Below, in pieces: positions 7,530 to 15,045 of a stretch of DNA of 15,932 bases. Source of the DNA: an uncultured Lachnospiraceae bacterium (GTDB lineage Bacteria; Bacillota; Clostridia; Lachnospirales; Lachnospiraceae); contig CAJTSH010000055.1 in NCBI GenBank assembly GCA_910578885.1, positions 1 to 15,932 on the forward strand, read 5' to 3'. Position 1 is the stretch's first letter, and every line of letters starts with the position of its first letter. The position numbers and the translations under genes were made by a program. Below the pieces are notes generated by a model that was given only the letters and a program-made list of their open reading frames with translations, ran no database searches and was not told the origin of the DNA.

Positions 7530-8918
7530 ATGGGACAAAAGAGAGAAATCACAGAGAAAACATCTCTGTTTTATCTTGCGGGACCGATGTTCTTGGAGAT
7601 GTTTTTAAACATTCTTCTTAATAATGTAGATACACTGATGCTCAGCCGTTTTTCCGAAAACGCTGTCGGCGCAGTAGGAAATGCCAATCAGGTGATGAAT
7701 CTTTTGATTTTAATGTTCGGGATTATATCGACGGCAACGGCGGTCGTAGTTGCGCAGTATCTTGGCGCAAAGCGGTATGAGAAGATGAACATGATTTATA
7801 CGTTGGTTCTGATTGTGAATTTCGTGTTTGGATTTGTCTTGAGTATGCTGTTGGTTGCGGCAAAGGGACCGTGTATGCAGCTTTTACGCGTATCTGATGA
7901 GATGATGCCGGATGCGCTTGCCTATATAAATCTGGTAGGAGGCTTTCTGTTTTTACAGGCATGTTATAATGTCATGAACCAGATTTTGCGGTGCAACGGG
8001 CATACGAAGGTAGGAATGTATATTTCCTTGGTGATTAACCTAATCAATATTGTGGGCAACTATCTGTTCCTCTATGGTCCGTTGAAATTCTTGAATTTTG
8101 GCGTGAAGGGTGTTGCGCTGTCTACGGTGACGGCAAGGATTATTGCGCTTGCAATTGCATTGCTTGTATTTTACCGGTTCGGGATCGGAAAGATTTCGTT
8201 GAAGCTGCTTCGTCCTTTTCCCGGAAAGCTTCTGGTACAGATGATACGGATCGGACTGCCATCCGCTGGAGAGAGCATGTCCTATAATTTGTACCAGCTT
8301 GTGCTGTTATCGTTTGTAAACAGCATGGGAAATGATGCGGTAAATGCGAGGATTTACTGTAATTCGTTGATCTCCTTTGCAAATGTGTTTTCTAATTCCG
8401 TTGCTATGGCGACTCAGATTGTGACTGGGCATCTGGTCGGGGCGGATAATGAGGACGGGGCATATAAGCGGGTGATGGATTCACTGAAAATGTCTCTTCC
8501 GATTACAATTGGACTTGCGGGCATTAACTGGATATTATCGCCGTATACGCTGCGTCTGTTTACGGATAATGAACGGATTATCCAGATTGCTTTCTGGGTC
8601 ATGCTGGTAGATATTGTGCTAGAGGTCGGACGATGCCTGAATATGACCTTTGTGTGCAGCCTGAAAGCGGCGGGCGATTATGTATTTCCGCTTCTTGTAG
8701 GGCTTCTGACCATGTGGGGGCTTGGCGCGACGGCAGGATATGCCTTTGGTATCGTGGCAGGGATTGGAGTTGCCGGCGTCTTTATGGGAACGGCAACGGA
8801 TGAGTGTATCCGCGGACTGATTGTCATGCACCGCTGGAGAAGCGGAAAGTGGCGGGGAAAATCTATCGTAGAGAAGAGCCAGCCGGTAGAAATAGGGGGA
8901 AATGAGAAAGGTAGATAA
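7530..8918 (+). CDS. MATE family multidrug/metabolite exporter (second, divergent copy)
   Basis: A second MATE protein of about 462 residues. I prefer the ATG at 7530, with AGGTGGGA at 7513-7520 as a somewhat distant ribosome binding site, and sequence from there (EKTSLFYLAGPMFLEMFLNILLNNVD) matches a usual MATE start. A GTG at 7515 would add only five residues. The first helix ends in the family pattern LLNNVDTLMLS, and about 12 hydrophobic segments follow. It resembles the preceding MATE gene in layout but not closely in sequence, so it is not a recent duplication. The C-terminal tail after about residue 435 is hydrophilic and basic. The stop at 8916-8918 touches the start of the SpeE-like gene, so the two are probably translationally coupled. 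Substrate unknown. Two MATE proteins in tandem might have different substrates, or might work as a pair; MATE proteins normally act alone. Confidence 0.92.
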   Translation: MGQKREITEKTSLFYLAGPMFLEMFLNILLNNVDTLMLSRFSENAVGAVGNANQVMNLLILMFGIISTATAVVVAQYLGAKRYEKMNMIYTLVLIVNFVFGFVLSMLLVAAKGPCMQLLRVSDEMMPDALAYINLVGGFLFLQACYNVMNQILRCNGHTKVGMYISLVINLINIVGNYLFLYGPLKFLNFGVKGVALSTVTARIIALAIALLVFYRFGIGKISLKLLRPFPGKLLVQMIRIGLPSAGESMSYNLYQLVLLSFVNSMGNDAVNARIYCNSLISFANVFSNSVAMATQIVTGHLVGADNEDGAYKRVMDSLKMSLPITIGLAGINWILSPYTLRLFTDNERIIQIAFWVMLVDIVLEVGRCLNMTFVCSLKAAGDYVFPLLVGLLTMWGLGATAGYAFGIVAGIGVAGVFMGTATDECIRGLIVMHRWRSGKWRGKSIVEKSQPVEIGGNEKGR

Positions 8919-8919
8919 G

Positions 8920-10521
8920 ATGAAGGAAAAAAAGATTTTACAGAACAAGGCATATCTATATCTGACGGAGTTTTTTGCAGGAATGTCCGTAATGGCGGTA
9001 GAGCTGGGAGCAAGCAGGCTGCTTGCTCCGTATTTCAGTTCTTCGCAAATTGTCTGGACGATTATTATCGGAACTATCATGATAGCGATGGCACTTGGAA
9101 ATATTTACGGAGGAAGAGCGGCGGATAAGAATCCAAATCCGGACAGGCTCTATGGAAGAATCGTGATAGCGGCTATCTGGATTGCCGCGATTCCTGTTTT
9201 GGGAAAATATGTGATTCTTGCAATTTCCGCAGTATTGATTTTTTCTGTCAGCAGTAATTTCTTGATTTGGGCAGGATTTTTCGCCTGCATGGTGATTTTT
9301 GTATTTCCGCTGTTTCTATTGGGAACGGTTACGCCGTCCTTGGTGAAATATACAATGGACAGTCTGGAAGACAATGGAAAAACAGTAGGTATGTTAAACG
9401 CCTCTAATACGATTGGAAGCATTCTCGGAACTTTTCTTCCTACGTTTGTTACGATTCCGGCAGTGGGAACCTCTGTGACGTTTTTGATTTTTGCAGGAAT
9501 TCTTCTGCTGCTTGCCATTTTATATTTTGTAAGTGCGGGAATAAAGAGCAAGAAGGCGGCAGCCGGCATCGGAGTATTTTTAATCTGCTGCATCTTTGGA
9601 GCTTCGGACAGCTTTGCTTTCTGGGAAGATAATCTCACCTACGAAGGGGAATCAATTTACAATTATTTACAGGTAAAGGAAGATGAGGAGGATGTCATCT
9701 TGTCCACGAATGTCCTCTTCGGCGTGCAATCCATTTTAAAGAAGGATGAAAGCCTGACCGGCATGTACTATGACTATGCGATGGCGGCGCCTTTTCTGGC
9801 GGGAGTGAGGGAAAAGGAGCAGTTTGACGTATTGATTTTAGGGATGGGAACCGGTACGTATGCGACACAGTGTGAACGCTATTTTGACAATATGGAAATT
9901 GAGGGTGTGGAGATAGACGAAAAGATTACCAAATTAGCAGAGCAGTATTTCAGGCTGCCGGAGGACGTGACGGTTACGACTTATGACGGCAGGGCATATC
10001 TGAATGTAATTGACAAGAAGTATGATGTGATTATGGTGGACGCTTATCAGGACATTACGATTCCCTTTCAGATGTCCTCGGTGGAATTTTTTACTCTGGT
10101 CAAAGATCATTTGAAAGCGGATGGAGTGATGGTGGTCAATATGAATATGCGGGGAACGAAGGAGGGAAATATTAACCAGTATCTGGCAGATACCATTTCA
10201 CAAGTATTTGAATCTGTCTATACGGTGGATGTATCCGGTTCTACGAACCGGGAATTGTTTGCATCCAATGCGGCGGATATGCTTGACGTTATGGGGCGGA
10301 ATGTCAATATGGAGGAAAATGAGGAACTGAAATATTTAATGGAGACGATTGCCGAAAAGCTGACTGCTTATCAGCCCGGGGATTATCTGATGACGGATGA
10401 TAAAGCTCCGGTAGAGCTGCTCGGAATGCAGGTGATTGACGAACTGATTCAAGATGAAGTGGATTTTTATAAAGTAATTTATGAACAGGACGGAATTTCA
10501 GGGTTATTGGATACAATGTAA
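8920..10521 (+). CDS. Membrane-bound spermidine-synthase-like protein (TM bundle fused to SpeE-type methyltransferase fold)
   Basis: A protein of 533 residues. The ATG at 8920 has AAAGG at 8907-8911 as ribosome binding site. An alternative ATG at 8902 lies inside the preceding gene, with its purine tract too close. Residues about 8-235 contain seven or eight hydrophobic segments, including the ExxAGMSVMAVELGASRLLAPYFG-like region found in fused MFS/spermidine-synthase proteins. The cytosolic C-terminal part has a Rossmann-type nucleotide motif GMGTG at 308-312, an acidic VEID at 330-333 and VDAYQD with Asp374, at the place of the catalytic aspartate region of aminopropyltransferases. Classical spermidine synthases carry GGGDG and a DSxDP-like motif, so genuine polyamine synthesis is uncertain. 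Such fused proteins are widespread and poorly characterised. Tight coupling to two MATE genes suggests the product or substrate crosses the membrane. Family sure, activity not. Confidence 0.85.
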   Translation: MKEKKILQNKAYLYLTEFFAGMSVMAVELGASRLLAPYFSSSQIVWTIIIGTIMIAMALGNIYGGRAADKNPNPDRLYGRIVIAAIWIAAIPVLGKYVILAISAVLIFSVSSNFLIWAGFFACMVIFVFPLFLLGTVTPSLVKYTMDSLEDNGKTVGMLNASNTIGSILGTFLPTFVTIPAVGTSVTFLIFAGILLLLAILYFVSAGIKSKKAAAGIGVFLICCIFGASDSFAFWEDNLTYEGESIYNYLQVKEDEEDVILSTNVLFGVQSILKKDESLTGMYYDYAMAAPFLAGVREKEQFDVLILGMGTGTYATQCERYFDNMEIEGVEIDEKITKLAEQYFRLPEDVTVTTYDGRAYLNVIDKKYDVIMVDAYQDITIPFQMSSVEFFTLVKDHLKADGVMVVNMNMRGTKEGNINQYLADTISQVFESVYTVDVSGSTNRELFASNAADMLDVMGRNVNMEENEELKYLMETIAEKLTAYQPGDYLMTDDKAPVELLGMQVIDELIQDEVDFYKVIYEQDGISGLLDTM

Positions 10522-10608
10522 CAGAAGCAGAGTTAGCAGAGAATAAAGTTAAATTGCCAGAAAATCCGAAGGCTGAACTGTTACAAAAAGAGAGAAGGAG
10601 GATTTCAA

Positions 10609-11457
10609 ATGAGTTTAGCAGACCAGATATTTATTGATATGTGTAAAGATATATTGGAAAACGGCGTCAGTACGGAAGGAGAGAAGGTGCGTCCCCATTG
10701 GGAGGACGGCAGCAGCGCTTATACTATCAAGAAATTTGGGGTAGTGAACCGTTACGATTTATCCAAAGAGTTTCCGGCAATTACGCTTCGAAAGACGGCG
10801 ATTAAGAGCTGTACCGATGAAATGCTGTGGATCTGGCAGAAGAAATCTAACAATATCCATGATTTGAACAGCCATATCTGGGACGAGTGGGCAGATGAGA
10901 ACGGTTCCATCGGAAAGGCATACGGATACCAGATGGGCGTAAAGCATTTATATAAGGAAGGAATGATGGATCAGGTGGATCGGGTGATTTATGACCTGAA
11001 AAACAATCCTTTCAGCCGCCGGATTATGACGAACCTCTATGTACATCAGGATTTGAGCGAAATGAACCTCTATCCTTGTGCTTACAGCATGACCTTCAAT
11101 GTCACACAGAAAAAGGGAGAGGATAAGCTGCGGCTGAATGCCGTTCTGAACCAACGATCCCAGGATGTGCTTACGGCAAATAACTGGAACGTCTGCCAGT
11201 ATGCGGTGCTGGTGCATATGCTGGCACAGGTGTGCGGTATGCAGGCGGGCGAGCTTTTGCATGTGATTGCGGATGCCCATATTTATGACCGCCATGTGCC
11301 GATTATTAAGGAGCTGATTCAAAGAGAGACGCATCCGGCTCCGGCATTTTGGCTGAATCCTGAGGTGAAGGATTTTTATGAGTTTACGCCGGAGGATGTG
11401 AAATTAGAGAATTATGTGGCTGGGGAGCAGGTGAAGAATATACCGGTGGCGGTGTAG
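10609..11457 (+). CDS. thyA: Thymidylate synthase
   Basis: Converts dUMP and methylenetetrahydrofolate into dTMP and dihydrofolate. The protein has 282 residues, similar to Bacillus subtilis ThyA, and starts at the ATG at 10609 after GGAGG about 8 bases upstream. Visible active-site residues are the nucleophile Cys157 in LYPCAYSM, Arg183 and Asp186 in NQRSQDV, Asn194, and His224/Tyr226 in DAHIYDRH. The spacing of these residues matches the E. coli enzyme. The residue after the catalytic cysteine is Ala instead of the His seen in E. coli; Bacillus-type enzymes also differ there, so this is not a defect. The C terminus ends PVAV, close to the PVAI end that closes over the active site. An 87-base gap separates it from the SpeE-like gene with no terminator in between, so it may be co-transcribed with that operon. 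A terminator follows at 11600-11638. Confidence 0.97.
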   Translation: MSLADQIFIDMCKDILENGVSTEGEKVRPHWEDGSSAYTIKKFGVVNRYDLSKEFPAITLRKTAIKSCTDEMLWIWQKKSNNIHDLNSHIWDEWADENGSIGKAYGYQMGVKHLYKEGMMDQVDRVIYDLKNNPFSRRIMTNLYVHQDLSEMNLYPCAYSMTFNVTQKKGEDKLRLNAVLNQRSQDVLTANNWNVCQYAVLVHMLAQVCGMQAGELLHVIADAHIYDRHVPIIKELIQRETHPAPAFWLNPEVKDFYEFTPEDVKLENYVAGEQVKNIPVAV

Positions 11458-11599
11458 CATTAGAAATGATAGAGAGATGAGTTTGAGAAGAAATTACCAG
11501 AAGTTTTTGATGCGGAAAAAGAACTGGCAGATGCCAGAGAGGAGAAGTATGGTATGCAGGTATATTTACTCATCCAAAAACAACTAAATCATTTCTTTT

Positions 11600-11638
11600 C
11601 AGATGGAAGGTCTATGATGCCTTCCATCTGTATTTTAT
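11600..11638 (+). terminator. Intrinsic terminator downstream of thyA
   Basis: A perfect 11-bp stem (CAGATGGAAGG at 11600-11610 with its complement at 11620-11630) with a 9-nt loop is followed by the T-rich TATTTTAT. It sits 142 bases after the thyA stop. It separates thyA from the folA operon. Confidence 0.82.
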
Positions 11639-11695
11639 CAGTTTCTTATTTTCATTCCAAAATCTCCAATTTAAAAAACTGCATAAGTATACCAC
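11639..11695. other. AT-rich spacer between the thyA terminator and the folA promoter
   Basis: This stretch between terminator and promoter is AT-rich and I see no gene or repeat in it. Together with 11458-11599 it makes up most of the non-coding gap between thyA and folA. The earlier part holds a short coding-like frame (11473-11553) described among the findings. Confidence 0.5.
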
Positions 11696-11724
11696 TTGCA
11701 CATGAAGTTAAAATTAGTTACAAT
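11696..11724 (+). promoter_or_regulatory. Sigma-A-type promoter of the folA-AEC-ilvBN operon
   Basis: TTGCAC at 11696-11701 and TACAAT at 11719-11724 are separated by 17 bp. The predicted start is near 11731, giving a leader of about 120 nt before folA. This is the only promoter I can recognise for the four-gene set that follows. Confidence 0.75.
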
Positions 11725-11737
11725 GTCATAATATAGC

Positions 11738-11825
11738 TTATGAGAATCACGTTTTTGGATTCTCATAAAAGGCGCCGAATTTGCGCCGTCAATCGGATTA
11801 TGTGAAGCCGGTTTTGCTTCGCACA
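11738..11825 (+). promoter_or_regulatory. Structured 5' leader of folA with three successive hairpins
   Basis: Three stem-loops lie between the promoter and the ribosome binding site. Hairpin 1 has a perfect 11-bp stem (11738-11748 with 11758-11768) and a 9-nt loop. Hairpin 2 pairs GGCGC at 11771-11775 with GCGCC at 11783-11787. Hairpin 3 pairs GAAGC at 11804-11808 with GCTTC at 11816-11820, extendable through TGTG/CACA with a bulge. None is followed by a T tract, and none overlaps the AGGAGGA at 11839-11845. It may stabilise the mRNA or be a regulatory element; I do not recognise a known riboswitch class. Confidence 0.6.
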
Positions 11826-11852
11826 ATATAGTGAAAACAGGAGGAAGTCATT

Positions 11853-12350
11853 ATGAATTTAATCGCGGCGGTAGATAATAACTGGGCAATCGGTTATAAG
11901 AACAAGTTGCTGGTGAGCATACCGGAGGATATGAAATTCTTCCGTCAGACGACAACCGGTAAGGTCGTCGTCATGGGAAGAAAGACGTTGGAGAGTTTTC
12001 CGAACGGACTTCCTCTTAAGAATCGGGTAAATATTGTGTTGACAAGAGACAAGGGTTATCAGGCAGGCAATGCCATTGTCGTACATGATTTGGATGAGCT
12101 GCACCGGGAATTGGAGAAGTATGACAGTAAAGATGTCTACGTTATCGGCGGGGAGGCAATTTACCGGCAGTTGGTGGATGAATGCGAGGCGGCGCATATT
12201 ACAAAAATTGATTATGCGTATGATGCAGACGCTTATTTTCCAAATCTGGATGAGAAAGAAGAATGGGAGATAACAGAGGACAGTGAGGAGCAGACTTATT
12301 TCGATTTGGAATATGTATTTTTGAAGTATGAAAAGAAGAAGGCGAAATAG
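11853..12350 (+). CDS. folA: Dihydrofolate reductase
   Basis: Reduces dihydrofolate to tetrahydrofolate with NADPH, replenishing the cofactor used by thymidylate synthase upstream. The protein has 165 residues, the normal length, and starts at ATG 11853 after AGGAGGA at 11839-11845. Family marks are AAVDNNWAIGYKNKL at 5-19 (substrate and Met20-type loop), IPEDMKFF with the proton-relay acid Asp26, MGRKTLES at 41-48 (NADPH site), Arg58, and VIGGEAIY around 97-104 with the conserved Gly-Gly at 99-100. All key residues are present. It opens a likely operon with the AEC transporter two bases after its stop and ilvB and ilvN beyond. It is separated from thyA by a terminator and has its own promoter and structured leader. 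Confidence 0.96.
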   Translation: MNLIAAVDNNWAIGYKNKLLVSIPEDMKFFRQTTTGKVVVMGRKTLESFPNGLPLKNRVNIVLTRDKGYQAGNAIVVHDLDELHRELEKYDSKDVYVIGGEAIYRQLVDECEAAHITKIDYAYDADAYFPNLDEKEEWEITEDSEEQTYFDLEYVFLKYEKKKAK

Positions 12351-12352
12351 GA

Positions 12353-13300
12353 ATGGAGAATTTGATATTCAGTCTGAATGTGACGATACCGATTTTTCTG
12401 GTGATGGCAGTCGGGTATGGCTTAAAGCAGATTGGAATGTTGAACGACAACTTTGTGACGGTTGCCAACAAGTTCAATTTTACGGTGACGCTTCCTGTCA
12501 TGCTGTTTCGGGATATTTCTTCCGTACCGATTCGAGAGGTCTTTGATGGAGAATATGTCCTATATTGCGCACTGGTCAGTTCGGTCTGTTTCTGGGTTAT
12601 CTGGGGCGGAACGAAATTGTTCTTAAAGGAGCGATCCATGCGGGGAGCGTTCGTTCAGGCTAGCTTCCGCAGCAGTGCGGCAGTCATGGGATTAGCCTTT
12701 ATTGAAAATATTTACGGACAGTCGGCAATGGGACCGTTGATGATTGTCGGGGCAGTACCCCTTTACAATATTTTTTCTGTGATTGTGCTGACCTTTGAGG
12801 CAGGGGATGATGCGAGAGACGCCGGAAAAATAAAACAGGCGTTTCTGAATATATTAAAGAACCCGATTATTATTGCGATTGCGCTTGGACTATTGTCCTC
12901 TTTGGCGGGACTTAATTATCCCGTTATCGTGGATTCTACGGTAAATAAGGTTGCGCAGATGGCGACGCCTCTTGCATTGATTGCGCTGGGAGCCGGATTT
13001 GAAGGAAAAAAGGCTCTTGCAAAAATCAAGCCGACGCTGCTTGCTTCTTTTATCAAGCTGGTGCTTCAGCCATTGATTTTTCTTCCGATGGCAGCAGCCC
13101 TTGGATTTGACGGGGAGAAAATGATTGGTATTCTGATTATGCTTGCGGCGCCGACGACGCCAAGCTGTTATATCATGGCGAAGAATATGAAAAACGACGG
13201 CGTTCTTACGGCAAGTATCGTAGTAGCAACGACATTGCTTGCAGCATTTACGTTGACGGGCTGGATTTATATATTAAAGAGTGTGGGACTGATTGGATAG
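12353..13300 (+). CDS. AEC family (auxin efflux carrier-like) transporter
   Basis: A membrane protein of 315 residues with about ten hydrophobic segments, standard for the AEC family. The ATG at 12353 lies two bases after the folA stop, with GAAGG at 12338-12342 inside folA as ribosome binding site, so translation is probably coupled. The N-terminal half (about residues 8-110) is typical: a first helix with FLVMAVGYGLKQIG, then NFTVTLPVMLFRDIS. The second half starts near residue 150 with IKQAFLNILKNPIIIAIALGLL and contains TPLALIALGAGF, then APTTPSCYIMAKNM, a common C-terminal AEC pattern. Bacterial members carry organic acids such as malate or other small anions; the substrate here is not identifiable. 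Its place between folA and ilvBN could hint at a keto acid or pyruvate-like substrate, but that is guesswork. The ilvB ribosome binding site overlaps its stop. Confidence 0.9.
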   Translation: MENLIFSLNVTIPIFLVMAVGYGLKQIGMLNDNFVTVANKFNFTVTLPVMLFRDISSVPIREVFDGEYVLYCALVSSVCFWVIWGGTKLFLKERSMRGAFVQASFRSSAAVMGLAFIENIYGQSAMGPLMIVGAVPLYNIFSVIVLTFEAGDDARDAGKIKQAFLNILKNPIIIAIALGLLSSLAGLNYPVIVDSTVNKVAQMATPLALIALGAGFEGKKALAKIKPTLLASFIKLVLQPLIFLPMAAALGFDGEKMIGILIMLAAPTTPSCYIMAKNMKNDGVLTASIVVATTLLAAFTLTGWIYILKSVGLIG

Positions 13301-13309
13301 GAGGAACCT

Positions 13310-15031
13310 ATGGATATTACAGGACGAAAATTATTTGTAAAAGCATTGCAGGAAGAGGGCGTAACTACCGTTTTCGGATATCCGGGAGGAATGGTTACGG
13401 ATCTTTTGGATGAATTATATAAACAGGAAGATATTGACGTAGTGCTGCCAAGACATGAGCAGGGGCTGATTCACGAAGCGGAGGGCTACGCAAAAGCGAC
13501 AGGAAAGGTAGGCGTATGTCTGGTTACCAGCGGACCAGGCGCGACCAATATTATTACCGGGCTGGCGGACGCCCATTATGACAATATTCCGCTTGTGTGT
13601 TTTACAGGGCAGGTTCCGCTGTCTTTGATTGGAAATGATGCGTTTCAGGAGGTCGATATTGTCGGCATGACAAGGAGCGTGACAAAATATGGCGTGACGG
13701 TCAGGGACAGAAAAGATTTAGGAAGAATTATTAAGATGGCATTCCACATTGCAAGTACGGGTAAGCCGGGTCCGGTTCTGATTGATTTACCAAAAGATAT
13801 TCAGGTGGAAGCCGGACCGGGAGAATATCCGAAGAGTGTAGATATCCGCGGATATAAAATAAATGAAAACGTGCATGTGGGGCAGCTGAAGAAGGCATAT
13901 AAGCTCTTAAAGTCTGCAAAGAAACCATTGCTGTTAGCAGGCGGCGGCATTAACATAGCAAAGGCGAATGATAAGCTGTTGCAATTTGCCGAGAAAATGC
14001 AGGTTCCGGCAGTCACGACGATTATGGGAAAAGGCGCTCTTCCAACGAATCATCCCCTTTACATAGGAAATTGCGGGATGCATGGAAGATATGCGGCAAA
14101 TATGGCGGTCAGCGAATGTGATGTGCTCTTTTCCATCGGAACGAGGTTCAATGACAGAATCACCGGGGATTTGAATGAATTTGCGCCTAAAGCAAAAATC
14201 GTGCATATAGATGTAGATACGGCGTCCATTTCCAGAAATGTCGTGGTAGATGTTCCGGTCGTTTCCGATGCGAATCTTGCATTGGAGAAGCTGTTGGAGT
14301 GGGCGGAGACAAAGGATACGAAGGAATGGATGGAGCAGATCGCGGGATGGGATAAGGAGAATCCGTTGGAAATGCGGAGAGATTCCGGCATGACGCCGCA
14401 GATGATTTTTGAACATATCAATAAATCCTTTGGAAAAGCCATTTATGTTACGGATGTCGGGCAGCATCAGATGTGGGCGACACAGTATCTGGAACTGGAT
14501 TTCTGGCATCAAATGATTACCTCCGGCGGTCTTGGAACGATGGGCTTTGGTTTTCCAGCTGCAATCGGGGCAAAGCTCGGCAGCCCGGATACGCCTGTTG
14601 TCTGTATTACCGGAGACGGCGGCTTTCAGATGAATATTCAGGAGATGGCAACTGCGGTTACGCAGGGCTTGCCGGTTATTATCTGTCTCTTCAATAATCA
14701 TTACCTTGGAATGGTGCGGCAGATGCAGCAGCTTTTTTATGGCAAACGATATGAGATTACCTGTCTGCGGAAACGCAAAAGCTGCCCTGCCGACTGTAAG
14801 GGACCGAATGCAGCATGTCCGCCGTATTCGCCGGATTTCGTGGCGTTAGCAGAGAGCTATGGAGCGCATGGAATCCGCGTGGAGAAGGAGGAAGATATTC
14901 AGGATGCGCTTGATAAGGCGAAGACTTATGCGGATGCGCCGGTTGTGATAGAATTTATGATTGCGTCAGACGAGCTTGTGCTTCCGATGGTAAAGGGCGG
15001 AAATGCAATGAGCCAGATGATTTTAAAATGA
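13310..15031 (+). CDS. ilvB: Acetolactate (acetohydroxyacid) synthase, large catalytic subunit
   Basis: Catalyses condensation of two pyruvates to acetolactate, or pyruvate plus 2-ketobutyrate to acetohydroxybutyrate, the first common step of valine, leucine and isoleucine synthesis, using thiamine diphosphate and Mg2+. The protein has 573 residues. ATG 13310 follows AGGAGGA at 13299-13305, which overlaps the stop of the AEC gene. Visible are GYPGG near residue 24, catalytic Glu50 in RHEQ, TSGPGATN near 75, and the ThDP/Mg motif GDG at 435-437 ending in Asn462-Asn463. The middle domain carries the FAD-site style seen in AHAS. A cysteine-containing insert with Cys485, Cys492, Cys496 and Cys503 follows the FYGKRYE segment; many AHAS enzymes lack it. 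The regulatory subunit ilvN follows with overlapping reading frames. The stand-alone catabolic enzyme AlsS is unlikely because of that partner. Confidence 0.95.
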   Translation: MDITGRKLFVKALQEEGVTTVFGYPGGMVTDLLDELYKQEDIDVVLPRHEQGLIHEAEGYAKATGKVGVCLVTSGPGATNIITGLADAHYDNIPLVCFTGQVPLSLIGNDAFQEVDIVGMTRSVTKYGVTVRDRKDLGRIIKMAFHIASTGKPGPVLIDLPKDIQVEAGPGEYPKSVDIRGYKINENVHVGQLKKAYKLLKSAKKPLLLAGGGINIAKANDKLLQFAEKMQVPAVTTIMGKGALPTNHPLYIGNCGMHGRYAANMAVSECDVLFSIGTRFNDRITGDLNEFAPKAKIVHIDVDTASISRNVVVDVPVVSDANLALEKLLEWAETKDTKEWMEQIAGWDKENPLEMRRDSGMTPQMIFEHINKSFGKAIYVTDVGQHQMWATQYLELDFWHQMITSGGLGTMGFGFPAAIGAKLGSPDTPVVCITGDGGFQMNIQEMATAVTQGLPVIICLFNNHYLGMVRQMQQLFYGKRYEITCLRKRKSCPADCKGPNAACPPYSPDFVALAESYGAHGIRVEKEEDIQDALDKAKTYADAPVVIEFMIASDELVLPMVKGGNAMSQMILK

Positions 15032-15045
15032 TAGGGGGATGCGCC

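Noticed and set aside
7530..8918. Recent duplication of the MATE gene
   Set aside because: The two MATE proteins share only family-level patterns, with different loops and tails; they are old paralogues or were acquired independently.
10522..10608. An open frame reading through the gap before thyA (VTEAELAENK...), possibly a frameshifted tail of the SpeE-like protein
   Set aside because: The SpeE-like protein already ends at a plausible place, the gap is purine-rich, and the frame has no start of its own.
11554..11736. A 60-residue ORF overlapping the thyA terminator
   Set aside because: It reads through the terminator hairpin and into the folA promoter, has no ribosome binding site and no protein-like character.
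11740..11805. A 21-codon leader peptide (ATG at 11740 to TGA) before folA, as in an ilv attenuator
   Set aside because: No ribosome binding site, no enrichment for Ile, Leu or Val codons, and no terminator hairpin downstream. The ATG is part of the hairpin 1 stem.
11738..11825. Tetrahydrofolate riboswitch upstream of folA
   Set aside because: The stems and unpaired sequences do not match the class as I remember it. Only hairpins without conserved joining sequences are visible.
13934..14701. A 255-residue reverse-strand ORF inside ilvB
   Set aside because: It is the antisense shadow of strongly conserved ilvB coding sequence, and its translation resembles no protein family.
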